Positions 24,581 through 32,391 of a stretch of 34,387 nt of DNA are shown here, one piece after another. The stretch spans positions 1-34,387 of the forward strand of contig CALAGR010000032.1 in the NCBI GenBank assembly GCA_937891735.1. Reading direction: 5' to 3'. Made by a program: the position numbers and the translations under genes. How positions within the stretch are numbered: the stretch's first letter is position 1; each line of letters starts with the position of its first letter. The notes under the pieces were generated by a model. It saw only the letters and a list, made by a program, of their open reading frames with translations. It did no database searches and was not told the DNA's origin. The DNA comes from an uncultured Pseudomonadota bacterium. Its GTDB lineage: Bacteria; Myxococcota_A; UBA796; UBA9615.

Positions 24581-24590
24581 TCAAGCTAGG

Positions 24591-27347
24591 GTGCGCGCCG
24601 AGGGACCCCTGAGCACCGCACCGAGAAGCCGCACAGTCACCAAGGAACTCGACCGGAAGCTGGGCTTCCTGGCGGTGTTCTCGATCTCTGTGGGCGCGAT
24701 GCTGGGCTCGGGGATCTTCGTGCTGCCGGGGCTCGCCGCCGCCAAGGCCGGTCCCTGGGTCGCGCTGTCGTACCTGCTGGCCGGGCTGCTGGTGCTTCCG
24801 GCCGTCCTGAGCAAGGCCGAGCTCGCGACGGCGATGCCCGTAGCCGGCGGAACGTACGTGTACGTGGATCGGGCCATGGGGCCCTGGATGGGCACGATCG
24901 CGGGGCTGGGCACGTGGTTCGCGCTGTCCGCCAAGACGGGGTTCGCGGTGGTGGGGCTCGCGTCCTACCTCGTGCTGTTCACGAACCTGCCGGCGGTGCC
25001 AGTCTCCCTGGGCGTGCTGAGCCTGCTGCTCGTGGTGAACATGCTCGGCGCCGGCAAGGTCTCTGGGTTGCAGGTGCTGATCGTGGGGGTCTGCCTCGTG
25101 GCGCTCGCCGCGTTCGCGATTCTGGGTGGGATCGCCTCGGATCCCACGCACTTCCAGCCGGCCTTCCCCCTGGGAAGCGAGGGGATCCTGGCCGGCGCCG
25201 GCTTCGTGTTCGTCTCCTACAACGGCGTGACCAAGGTCTGCTCGATCGCCGAGGAGGTGAAGAACCCGGCGCGCAACATCCCATTGGGCATGCTCAGCGC
25301 CCAGTTCACGGTGATGGCCTTGTACGCAGTGGTGGCCTGGGTGATCACGGGGAACGTGCCCTACGAGGAACTGAGCCACGACATCACTCCGGTGGCGACG
25401 GCTGCGCACGCGATCGCAGGTCCCGGGGGGAGCCTCATCATGGCGGTGGTCGCGGTCCTGGGACTCGCGTCGATGTGCAACGCGGGGATCCTGTCCACCT
25501 CCAGGTTTCCGTTCGCCATGGGGCGGGACTCGCTGCTGCCGCCGCTGATGGAGCGGGTCAGCGAACGCTTCGGCACCCCGGTTCCAGCGATCCTGGTCAC
25601 CGCAGTCCTGCTGTTCACCCTGGTGCTGGGGCTGCCCGTCGAGAAGCTGGCGAAGCTCGCGAGTGGCTTCACCATCTTCATCTTCTGCGTCGTGAACCTC
25701 GCGCTGGTGGTGCTGCGGGAGTCCGGCGCCCGCTGGTACCGGCCCACCTTCAAGGCGCCGCTGTACCCCTGGACCCAGCTGGTGGGCATCGTCGGGGGCC
25801 TCTGGCTCCTGTCGGAGCTCGGCTCCGTCGCGGTGGTCGCCATCCTGGGGGCCCTCACCACCGGAACGCTGTGGTACTTCGGCTACGCCCGCAAGCGCAC
25901 GAAGCGGCGCAGCGCGTTCCAGTACCTCGTCGGCGAGGTGGAGGTGCTGCAAGCCACCGAGAAAGCAGAGCGGGCCGAAGCCCAGCCCGACCGCCCCGCC
26001 AGCGTGGTGGTGCCGGTGTTCGGCGGTGAGCCTGCCCCGGAGCGGTTGGTTCGCCTCGGGGCGGCGTTCGTGGCGGGGGGCGTGCTCGAGGTCCTGCGGT
26101 TGGAGGAGATCCCGGAGGCCGTACCGCTCCTGTCGTTTCGCCGACCCGATGAGGAGACCCGTCGGCTCGCCAACGAGGCCGTGGCCGTCGGCGACGCGGT
26201 GGACGTGACGGTGGAGTTCCACGACGTCCTGACCCACAACGCCACCGAGGCGCTGCACCGCCACGCGCAGGCCATCGAGGCCGACTGGATCGTGATGGAG
26301 TGGCCGGGCCGCAAGGAGGTGCGCTTCCTGATCCGGCACCCCATGTCCTGGTGGATCGAGCACCCCCCGTGTGATCTCGCGATCTTCCTGGACCGGGCAG
26401 GGGAGGGGGACGGCGACACCTCCGATGACTTCCGGCGCATCCTGCTGCTGACGGAGCCGGGCCCCTACGACTCGCTGGTGGTGCACGTCGCGGACATGCT
26501 GGCCCAGGATCAGGGCGGCACCATCACGCTGTATCAGCCCGTGGCGCAGGACCTGCCCGCGAGTCGCATGGCGGATCACGAGGCGTACCAGAAGCAGCTC
26601 GCCCGCCTGTGCACCAGCCCCGTGGAGCGCAAGATCGTGCGCGCCAAGGACATCTACGAGAACATCCGGGTGGTCAGCAAGGACTACGACCTGCTCATCC
26701 TCGGGGCGTCGTCCGAGCTCGGCTGGCGCACCCTCGTGCAGGGCTCCCTGGGCCAGAAGGCGGCCGACGCGGCGGTCTGCTCGGTGCTCAAGGTCAAGGC
26801 CCCGCGGCACCGGGTGCACAACCGCCTGAGCCTCACCCTCACCGACACGGACGAGCAGCCGTCGGCGGACGAGATCCTGCGGGGCGCGGCGTTCGCAGCC
26901 CGGATCCCCGTGGAGCGTTACCAGGACCTCTTCGCGGCGCTGGGGTTGGCGCTGTCGAAGAGCACGAACGCTCCGCCGGAGGACATCATGCGCGCGTTCG
27001 AGAGGCGGGAGAAGCAGCAGAGCACGGCGCGGCCCCAAGGGGTGTCCCTGACTGCGCCCACGCTGCGGGGCATCGCGCGCACCACCCTGGCGGTGATCAC
27101 GACCGAGCGGCCGGTGGAGTTCCAGGCTCCGGGCCGTCCCAAGGTGGACGTCCTCATCGCCGTCATCGCGCCTCCGGGGGATCGGCAGACCCAGCTGTGG
27201 CTGTTCGAGCAGATCGCCCAGCTGGTGACGCGGGGGGACCTGCTCGCGGGGCTGCGCGGCGCCACCGACGCAGCGGGCCTGCGGGCCGCCATCGAGGACT
27301 CGGCGGTGCGCCTGGGTGGCCTGTTCGGCGGCATCACGGTCGAGTAG
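24591..27347 (+). CDS. APC permease fused to two USP domains and an EIIA-like domain
   Basis: 918 residues. About 1-445 is an amino-acid/polyamine/organocation permease with about 12 helices; FSISVGAMLGSGIFVLPG is the typical unwound first helix. About 468-600 and 615-737 are two universal stress protein domains; the second keeps LILGASSELGWRTLVQGSLGQ, close to the ATP-binding GxxG...GS pattern, and the first lacks it. About 760-900 matches the PTS EIIA type-2 fold (IMRAFERREK, then VEFQAPGRPKVDVLIAVIAPPGD), but the phospho-His motif GxxIPHA reads GVSLTAP at 817-823, with Ala822 replacing His. The substrate is probably an amino acid. Start is GTG 24591; a CTG at 24609 behind GAGGGA is an alternative. 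Confidence 0.9.
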   Translation: MRAEGPLSTAPRSRTVTKELDRKLGFLAVFSISVGAMLGSGIFVLPGLAAAKAGPWVALSYLLAGLLVLPAVLSKAELATAMPVAGGTYVYVDRAMGPWMGTIAGLGTWFALSAKTGFAVVGLASYLVLFTNLPAVPVSLGVLSLLLVVNMLGAGKVSGLQVLIVGVCLVALAAFAILGGIASDPTHFQPAFPLGSEGILAGAGFVFVSYNGVTKVCSIAEEVKNPARNIPLGMLSAQFTVMALYAVVAWVITGNVPYEELSHDITPVATAAHAIAGPGGSLIMAVVAVLGLASMCNAGILSTSRFPFAMGRDSLLPPLMERVSERFGTPVPAILVTAVLLFTLVLGLPVEKLAKLASGFTIFIFCVVNLALVVLRESGARWYRPTFKAPLYPWTQLVGIVGGLWLLSELGSVAVVAILGALTTGTLWYFGYARKRTKRRSAFQYLVGEVEVLQATEKAERAEAQPDRPASVVVPVFGGEPAPERLVRLGAAFVAGGVLEVLRLEEIPEAVPLLSFRRPDEETRRLANEAVAVGDAVDVTVEFHDVLTHNATEALHRHAQAIEADWIVMEWPGRKEVRFLIRHPMSWWIEHPPCDLAIFLDRAGEGDGDTSDDFRRILLLTEPGPYDSLVVHVADMLAQDQGGTITLYQPVAQDLPASRMADHEAYQKQLARLCTSPVERKIVRAKDIYENIRVVSKDYDLLILGASSELGWRTLVQGSLGQKAADAAVCSVLKVKAPRHRVHNRLSLTLTDTDEQPSADEILRGAAFAARIPVERYQDLFAALGLALSKSTNAPPEDIMRAFERREKQQSTARPQGVSLTAPTLRGIARTTLAVITTERPVEFQAPGRPKVDVLIAVIAPPGDRQTQLWLFEQIAQLVTRGDLLAGLRGATDAAGLRAAIEDSAVRLGGLFGGITVE

Positions 27348-27436
27348 GGCCCGGGCTGGGGCTCGTGGCGGGGCCCCGCGGCTCCAAATGACCCTGCGTG
27401 ATGATCCGGTTCGCTCAGGTGGCTCCAGCGCCCCAA

Positions 27437-27459
27437 CCCGGGACAGTTTTCGTCCTGGG
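27437..27459. repeat. Hairpin with T-rich loop
   Basis: CCCGGGAC-AGTTTTC-GTCCTGGG: an 8-base stem (one G-T pair) with a 7-base loop, 90 bases after the permease stop. It has no following T-run, so it is not a canonical intrinsic terminator; it may instead be a left-end remnant of the decayed insertion sequence that follows. Confidence 0.35.
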
Positions 27460-27491
27460 CCCGGTGGATGATGGCGAGGTCCCTCACGGAG

Positions 27492-27733
27492 TGCGCCTTG
27501 ACCTCCCCAGCCCCAGCACCGACGAGCTTCCTGGACTTCGTCCGTCGCTTCTCCACGACCAACGCCTGCATCGAGTTCCTGGCTTCGTGGCGCTGGCCCG
27601 ATGGGTTCGAGTGCCCACGGTGCGGCAGCTCAACTACGTCGTGCGCCGCGTCATGGGGACAGAGCCCACCACGAGGCGCCAACTGGTTCACGGCGACCAG
27701 GAGCCCCTCGCTGTCCTCACCCCTGTGGCTGCC
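27492..27733 (+). pseudogene. IS1595-type transposase N-terminal fragment
   Basis: The frame reads TSFLDFVRRFSTTNACIEFL then ASWRWPDGFECPRCGS, a close match to the start of IS1595-family transposases (zinc-ribbon domain, typical RWPDGFxCPxCGS). The expected second zinc-binding Cys pair and about 10 residues around it are missing, followed by a degraded WFTATRSPSLSSPLWL that may correspond to the TVFHxTRxPLxxWFxAxWL segment. No DDE/DDN catalytic domain follows: the sequence runs into the octamer array at 27744. An internally deleted, 3'-truncated remnant that cannot encode an active transposase. A TTG near 27498 or ATG 27468 may once have been the start. Confidence 0.7.
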
Positions 27734-27743
27734 TGAGGTCTCG

Positions 27744-27767
27744 CGCCAAGCCGCAGAGCCGCGAAGG
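27744..27767 (+). repeat. Left octamer array of the GxxExxY element
   Basis: Three consecutive 8-base units, CGCCAAGC, CGCAGAGC and CGCGAAGG, fitting the consensus CGCNNAGN. The array ends 7 bases before the GTG that opens the GxxExxY remnant. The inverted counterpart is at 27968-27991. Confidence 0.75.
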
Positions 27768-27774
27768 AGCCCAC

Positions 27775-27955
27775 GTGCTACCTGAAAACAAGGCCGCGAC
27801 CGCCGTCGTAGATGCCTCGTACCTGATCCACACGACCTGGGGACCGGGGCTGCTGGGTCGGCCTGTTCCATCGCGCTGGAGGCAGAGCTGCGCAAGACGC
27901 CTTCCGCATGGACCTCGTCGTGGATGACTGCTTGATCGTTGAACTGAAGTCCGTC
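27775..27955 (+). pseudogene. Broken GxxExxY (PD-(D/E)XK-like) gene
   Basis: Family landmarks appear in order but in different frames. ENKAATAVVDASYLIHTTWG then PGLL from 27787 matches the conserved N-terminus (VDAAYxVHTxLGPGLLE). A single-base loss near 27855 destroys the GxxExxY motif itself and shifts the frame. IALEAELRK follows in the new frame (27871-27898). A further deletion removes about 25-30 residues, and AFRMDLVVDDCLIVELKSV (27899-27955) resumes in a third frame with the nuclease-like Asp and ExK residues intact. The C-terminal third is absent. GxxExxY proteins are small, multicopy PD-(D/E)XK-superfamily proteins of unsettled function. The octamer arrays begin almost directly at both edges. 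Confidence 0.75.
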
Positions 27956-27967
27956 GGGCCGACAACG

Positions 27968-27991
27968 TCTTTGCGCCTCCGCGGCTCTGCG
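27968..27991 (-). repeat. Right octamer array (inverted)
   Basis: Read on the minus strand: CGCAGAGC, CGCGGAGG, CGCAAAGA, again three CGCNNAGN octamers, in the opposite orientation to the left array. A 17-base core matches the left copy at 15 positions (27753-27769 against 27974-27990 reversed). It begins 12 bases after the last GxxExxY-like codon. Confidence 0.75.
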
Positions 27992-28103
27992 CGGGAACTC
28001 CGTGGGGGCCGCCACCGACCCTTCGAGAACCAGACAGCCCCTCGTCATCGCCACCCCCCACCAATGGCGGCCCGAACCAACCGGATCATCAAGTCGGCCG
28101 AAA

Positions 28104-28124
28104 TGCCCCCGGAACGCGGGGGTG
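28104..28124. other. Short GC hairpin in gene-free stretch
   Basis: CCCCCG-GAACG-CGGGGG, a 6-base stem extended by two G-T pairs, without a T-run. Apart from this, nothing is seen between 27992 and 28201, the leader of the membrane-protein gene: no ORF with local codon use and no clear promoter hexamers. Confidence 0.3.
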
Positions 28125-28201
28125 CGTAGACACCAGGAGTTCGGCGAAGTCCGGCCCTTGGCGCAACACCGCGGGGCGTCGGCCCGGCGCTACGGTGCGC
28201 C

Positions 28202-28924
28202 ATGCTTCCTCACGACCCGTCCCCTCTCCTCGTCGCTGGCTTCGTCGCCCTTCCCGTGGCGATGGCGCTGCTCTTCCTGTTCGCCGCGCGCCGCGTCGCC
28301 GGCAACGTGCCAGGCCTCGCTTTCTTGCTCGCGATCTGGATGGGTGGCACCGGCGCGCTCGCCGCCGCCGGATTGCTCGCGCACTTCGATCCGCCGCGCC
28401 CGTTGCCGGTCCTGGTCGTCACCGTCATCGGCCTTGTGCTGCTGCTGCGGTCGCCGCTGGGCCGCCGCCTCGCCTCGCTGCCCCTGGTGCTGCTGGTGGG
28501 CTTCCAGGCCTTCCGCATCGGCGTCGAGTTGCTCATCCATCGCGCGGTGGACGAAGGCATCGCGCCGCCGGAGATGAGCTGGGACGGCTACAACCTGGAC
28601 ATCCTGACGGGGGTCACGGCCCTGCTGGTGGCCCCGGTGGCCACCCGCCTGCCCCGGGCCGCGCTGCACGCCTGGAACGTGGTGGGGCTCGGGCTGCTGC
28701 TGACCGTGGTGGGCACCGGGGTCCTGGCGATGCCCAGCCCCCTGCAGCAGATCCACACCACCCCGCCCAACGTGTGGATCGCGCACTTCCCGTTCATCTG
28801 GCTGCCGACGGTGCTCGTGGCGGCCGCCCTGCTGGGCCACGGGCTGCTCTTCATCGCGCTGCGCTCAGCGGCGAGGCCGCCCGGGCACGGCGACCGACAC
28901 CAGCCCGCCCTGACAGATCAGTAG
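28202..28924 (+). CDS. Polytopic membrane protein of unknown function
   Basis: 240 residues with about seven predicted membrane helices (e.g. LLVAGFVALPVAMALLFLFA, LPVLVVTVIGLVLLL, WIAHFPFIWLPTVLVAAALL). A soluble loop between helices reads GVELLIHRAVDEGIAPPEMS then WDGYNLDILTG and looks conserved in character, but I cannot place the family. The C-terminal tail is hydrophilic. It starts right after the decayed mobile island, and its last 7 bases overlap the convergent CehA/McbA-type gene. Confidence 0.75.
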   Translation: MLPHDPSPLLVAGFVALPVAMALLFLFAARRVAGNVPGLAFLLAIWMGGTGALAAAGLLAHFDPPRPLPVLVVTVIGLVLLLRSPLGRRLASLPLVLLVGFQAFRIGVELLIHRAVDEGIAPPEMSWDGYNLDILTGVTALLVAPVATRLPRAALHAWNVVGLGLLLTVVGTGVLAMPSPLQQIHTTPPNVWIAHFPFIWLPTVLVAAALLGHGLLFIALRSAARPPGHGDRHQPALTDQ

Positions 28925-31335
28925 GGCTGCCAGATGATGGGGCTGGTGATGGCCCAGGCCTGCACGTTCATCCAGGGCTCCATCGGGCGGTCGCCGCGCA
29001 CCATCGCGAAGTACCACCGCTTCTGGCTGGGGGCCCCCGCCGCGGGATCCACCACGCGCTGCCGGATCGACACCGTGCGCAGCCCGTCCTTGACGTCGCC
29101 GTAGGCCGGGAAGGTGGCGATGGGGTTCACCGACTCCACCGGCGCGCCGTCCCCACCGCCGAACGTCCCCGCGTACAGCTCCACGCGATCCACGGGCATC
29201 CACTCGGGGGCCAGCACGGTGATCTCGATGTGCTCGTCGGCGTAGCGCGCGTCCAGGAACGGGCCGGTGGACGCGGTGACCCGGCGCGACCGGCGCAGCG
29301 ACTCCACCGCCGCGTCGCGCGCGTCGTCGCTGGTCGGGGCGCCGTCCACGTCGCCGATCCAGACCCAGCTCCGGCCCACTCCCCGCTCCTCGCCCACCAG
29401 GCGGTGGCTGTCCGACACGCCGCTCAGGGTGCGGGCCTGTCCCGCGTTGAGCAGACCCACCACGTCCTTGAGGAGGGCGTCGGCGTCTTCGGTGTGCTTG
29501 CCGTTCAGGATCTCCAGGACGTCGTAGTCCAGGTCTGCCCGCAGCTCGGCGTTCGGGATGGCGTTGAACACGCCGATGCGCCCCATCCGCGGGTGGTTGA
29601 CCTGCAGGACCGAGGCGGGCGCCGCCTCGCGGATCGATGCCGTGATCTCGAAGGGACCACGATGGCGGTGTCGCACCACGCCCAGCTCCGGCGCCCAGGG
29701 GTACACGTTGTAGTGCCCCTGATCCTTGGAGGTGACCTCCAGGCCCGACAGCCACAGCATCTGGTCGGTCACGCCCGCCCTGGCCAGGTCCTGCGTCCAG
29801 TCGGCCACCACGTCGTGCTCGGTGGTGGAGATGCAGTCCAGGCCCTCCGCCGCGGAGGCCACCAGGCCATCGGTGGGCGGCACGTTGCTGTCCGCGGACA
29901 GGCCGCTGTGCTGGTGCAGGTCGCACTGGAGCCAGCCCGCCGCCGGCACCACGCGGGTCAGGCTCAGCCGCAGGGTCGCCGCGCCGGGGGCGCCCACGAG
30001 CACATGCGCCGTGGCCAGCGACCAGGCCGGTCCGCGGGTCACGACCACCGAGTAGTCCCCCGGCGGCACGGGGATGGACGCGGTGCCCATGACGTTGGCG
30101 CGGTCCCCGCCGATGGCCGCCGACGGCGGACCCAGGTTGGGGGTGGGCGTGCCGTTGATGCCCTCGAACCGGAGCCGCGCGGGCATGGCCTTTCCCGTCG
30201 TGCTGTCCAGCACCGTCACCTCCAGGGAGCCAGCCACGGACGCGGTGACCGTGACCTGGGCCGCGCCCTTGGCGGCGCCCTCGGCGGGCACCGGCACGGG
30301 GGGACCCGCGAGACGATCCGGGGTCTGGATCGTGACCACAAAGGGCCGGCGCGGCAGGCTCAGCTGAAGATCGCCGTTCTCATCCGTCCGACCTACCACG
30401 AAGGGCGATCCGTCCACCGCGTCCACCGCGATCATGGCCCCCGCGATGCCCGCCCCCTCGGGGTCCCGCGCGTGAACGACGACCGGCGCGCCGTCGGGGG
30501 TCACCGAGGACGCGAGCTCGCCGATGGTGCGGCCCACGAGCAGCGTGCGGGTGACGGACGCGGAGCCCCCCGGGGCGATCGTGGGCGTGTCCCAGACCGG
30601 GTCGGACCAGGACGCGCCGTGGGGCCCCATGGCGTCCGCGGCCCCGAACAGCAGGAGCGCGTGGTCCGGCCCTTCGGCGCCGACCCAGGGCACGGGGTCG
30701 GACTCGCCCAACATGTTGAACCCGGGCCCCGGAGCGAAGTGCCGCAGGCCGCCCCAGCCCACGATGTCGCCCAGGTCGTAGTCCACCAGGGCCACGTCCC
30801 CCAGGTTGCTGGCCCGGGTGGTGATGCTCAGCGCCGCCAGCGCCCCGACGGGGGCCTCCTGCAGCACCTCCCACCGGGTCTCGATGGCGACCGTGACGTC
30901 GTCGGAGTCCACGCCACGCACCACCAGGGCGTTGCCCTCCACGACCTGCTCGGTGTAGCGCCCCTGACGAGGGAAGCTGCGCTCCAGCCACGACCCCAGG
31001 CCGTCGAGCCGGTCCGCCGCGCCGTTCACCGTCACGTCCAGCAGGTTGCCGCCGGACTCCGAGAAGCCCACCCGGTGCTCGATGTCGCTCACCACGAGCC
31101 GCACCGCGCCGTTTGCGCTGCTCAGCAGCCAGTCACCGGGGCGGCCGGTGGCGGCGGTGCCGGTGGGCAGCGTGTCGTCCGCGGTCAGGCGCCGCGGGGC
31201 GGGCACGGAGGGAGGCGGGGTTGGCTCGGGGGTGGCCTCGGCCGTCGGCGGCTCCGGCGCGGGGGCGGGCGCCGGCGGATCACCGCAGCCGACCAGGAAC
31301 CCGAGGGCGATGCAGAGAGCAGGAAGGCGGGCCAT
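28918..31335 (-). CDS. CehA/McbA-type PHP metallohydrolase lipoprotein
   Basis: 805 residues. Signal peptide with lipobox LVGC (Cys17), then a Pro/Ala/Glu-rich linker to about residue 50. Residues about 55-290 are beta-rich, carbohydrate-binding-like; 290-460 hold two carboxypeptidase-regulatory-like beta domains. From about 466 a PHP-type metal-dependent hydrolase domain has its ligand motifs: CDLHQHSGLSADS (HxH), ISTTEHD, VLQVNHPRMG and SGVSDSHR. Relatives such as CehA and McbA hydrolyse carbamate esters, but most members have unknown substrates, probably phosphoesters or amides. GGAG lies 5 bases before the ATG. Last gene of the TusA-GT2 cluster (47-base gap). Confidence 0.85.
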   Translation of the reverse strand: MARLPALCIALGFLVGCGDPPAPAPAPEPPTAEATPEPTPPPSVPAPRRLTADDTLPTGTAATGRPGDWLLSSANGAVRLVVSDIEHRVGFSESGGNLLDVTVNGAADRLDGLGSWLERSFPRQGRYTEQVVEGNALVVRGVDSDDVTVAIETRWEVLQEAPVGALAALSITTRASNLGDVALVDYDLGDIVGWGGLRHFAPGPGFNMLGESDPVPWVGAEGPDHALLLFGAADAMGPHGASWSDPVWDTPTIAPGGSASVTRTLLVGRTIGELASSVTPDGAPVVVHARDPEGAGIAGAMIAVDAVDGSPFVVGRTDENGDLQLSLPRRPFVVTIQTPDRLAGPPVPVPAEGAAKGAAQVTVTASVAGSLEVTVLDSTTGKAMPARLRFEGINGTPTPNLGPPSAAIGGDRANVMGTASIPVPPGDYSVVVTRGPAWSLATAHVLVGAPGAATLRLSLTRVVPAAGWLQCDLHQHSGLSADSNVPPTDGLVASAAEGLDCISTTEHDVVADWTQDLARAGVTDQMLWLSGLEVTSKDQGHYNVYPWAPELGVVRHRHRGPFEITASIREAAPASVLQVNHPRMGRIGVFNAIPNAELRADLDYDVLEILNGKHTEDADALLKDVVGLLNAGQARTLSGVSDSHRLVGEERGVGRSWVWIGDVDGAPTSDDARDAAVESLRRSRRVTASTGPFLDARYADEHIEITVLAPEWMPVDRVELYAGTFGGGDGAPVESVNPIATFPAYGDVKDGLRTVSIRQRVVDPAAGAPSQKRWYFAMVRGDRPMEPWMNVQAWAITSPIIWQPY

Positions 31336-31382
31336 GGAGTCTCCGGGGCGGGGCGATTGCGGCAGGGCGGTCCGCGGGTCGA

Positions 31383-32090
31383 TCAGGCGTCGAAGCGGCT
31401 CTTGACGATGATCCACAGCGCAGCCACCCCATCCCGCCACGTGATCTTCTTGCCTTCGTCGTAGTCCCGGCCGCTGTACGAGATCGGGACCTCGTAGACC
31501 TTGAGGCCCCGCTGCGAGATGCGGGCCGTGAACTCCGGCTCGAAGCCGAACCGGTCGCTGGTCAGCGTCATGCCGTCCAGGATCTCCCGACGGAAGATCT
31601 TGTAACAGGTCTCCATGTCGGTCAGGTTCATGTTGGTCAGCAGGTTGCTGAGGAAGGTCAGCCCCTGGTTGGCGATGTAGTGGTGGAAGTTCAACACCCG
31701 GTGGGGTCCACCGAGGAATCGGCTGCCGTACACGACGTCGGCGCGGCCATCGAGCATCGGCTCCAGCAGGCGCGCGTAGTCCCGGGGGTCGTACTCCAGG
31801 TCGGCGTCCTGGATGACGATGATGTCGCCCCGGGCGGCCGCGAACCCCGTGCGCAGGGCGGCGCCCTTGCCCTGGTTGTGCTCGTGCATCAGCACCCGCA
31901 CGTTGTCCCAGGCCTGCTGGATGCGGGGCAGGATGTCCCGGGTGCCGTCGGTGCTGCCGTCGTCGATCAGGATCAGCTCCATGCGGAAGGGCTGGGCCTG
32001 CACGCGCCGCACGAGCTCTTCGACCCACTCGTGCTCGTTGTATACGGGGATCACGATGGAGAGGAGGGGGTCCTTCAGGGGCTCTGGCAT
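31383..32090 (-). CDS. Family 2 glycosyltransferase, DPM-synthase-like
   Basis: 235 residues, soluble GT-A fold. Signatures: SIVIPVYNEHEWVEELV, LIDDGSTDGT (nucleotide binding, Asp43/Asp44), QDADLEYDPRDYARLL (DxD, Asp95-Asp97), GSRFLGG and the acceptor-side ETCYKIFRREIL. Length and motifs match polyprenyl-phosphate mannosyl/glucosyl transferases that load a sugar onto undecaprenyl phosphate at the inner membrane; no C-terminal membrane helices are present. Its ATG overlaps the TusA-like stop in a TGATG junction, indicating translational coupling. Donor sugar unknown. Confidence 0.92.
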   Translation of the reverse strand: MPEPLKDPLLSIVIPVYNEHEWVEELVRRVQAQPFRMELILIDDGSTDGTRDILPRIQQAWDNVRVLMHEHNQGKGAALRTGFAAARGDIIVIQDADLEYDPRDYARLLEPMLDGRADVVYGSRFLGGPHRVLNFHHYIANQGLTFLSNLLTNMNLTDMETCYKIFRREILDGMTLTSDRFGFEPEFTARISQRGLKVYEVPISYSGRDYDEGKKITWRDGVAALWIIVKSRFDA

Positions 32091-32353
32091 CACCACTCCC
32101 GGCGGATCCGGGTCGTCCAGACGCCCGCGGACTCGCTCATGGACAGCAGCGTGTGGCGGTTGGCCACGCACCAGTCCTTGAAATCGTTCTCGACGCCCGG
32201 ATCGTCCGCGAGCACCTGCAAGGTGAGCCCCGGATCGAGCTGTCGGATGGCGCGCCCCGCCTTGATCATCGGCACCGGACACAGCAAACCCAGGCAGTCC
32301 AACAGCAACGCGCCGTCGGGCAGGGGGGTCAGGATCGGGGCGGGGCGGGGCAC
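32090..32353 (-). CDS. TusA/SirA-family sulfur carrier-like protein
   Basis: 87 residues starting at GTG 32353 (no ATG available). The family motif is LDCLGLLCPVPMIKAGRAIR with the persulfide-carrying Cys25 in CPxP; the second conserved region DDPGVENDFKDWC matches the usual ADDPGxxxDIxxxC. TusA proteins relay sulfur for tRNA thiolation, molybdopterin and other pathways. The gene is followed, in a TGATG overlap, by a glycosyltransferase, which is not a standard sulfur-relay neighbour. Divergent from the beta-propeller lipoprotein with 38 bases between starts. Confidence 0.88.
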   Translation of the reverse strand: MPRPAPILTPLPDGALLLDCLGLLCPVPMIKAGRAIRQLDPGLTLQVLADDPGVENDFKDWCVANRHTLLSMSESAGVWTTRIRREW

Positions 32354-32391
32354 GGCCGCGGAGTGTAGACGCGGTGTAGAGTGCGCGCGCC

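Noticed and set aside
27360-27390. GC-rich palindrome (GCGGGGCCCCGC) after the permease gene as a terminator
   Set aside because: It has no loop of usable size and no following T-run; such palindromes are common by chance at this GC content.
27398-27736. Short plus-strand ORF over the transposase remnant
   Set aside because: It is a different frame from the IS1595-like zinc-ribbon peptide and shows no family similarity.
27908-28129. 73-codon ORF starting at an internal ATG of the GxxExxY remnant
   Set aside because: Only its first 16 residues match the family (DLVVDDCLIVELKSV); the rest reads through the octamer array and the non-coding gap, so it is a fragment rather than an intact small gene.
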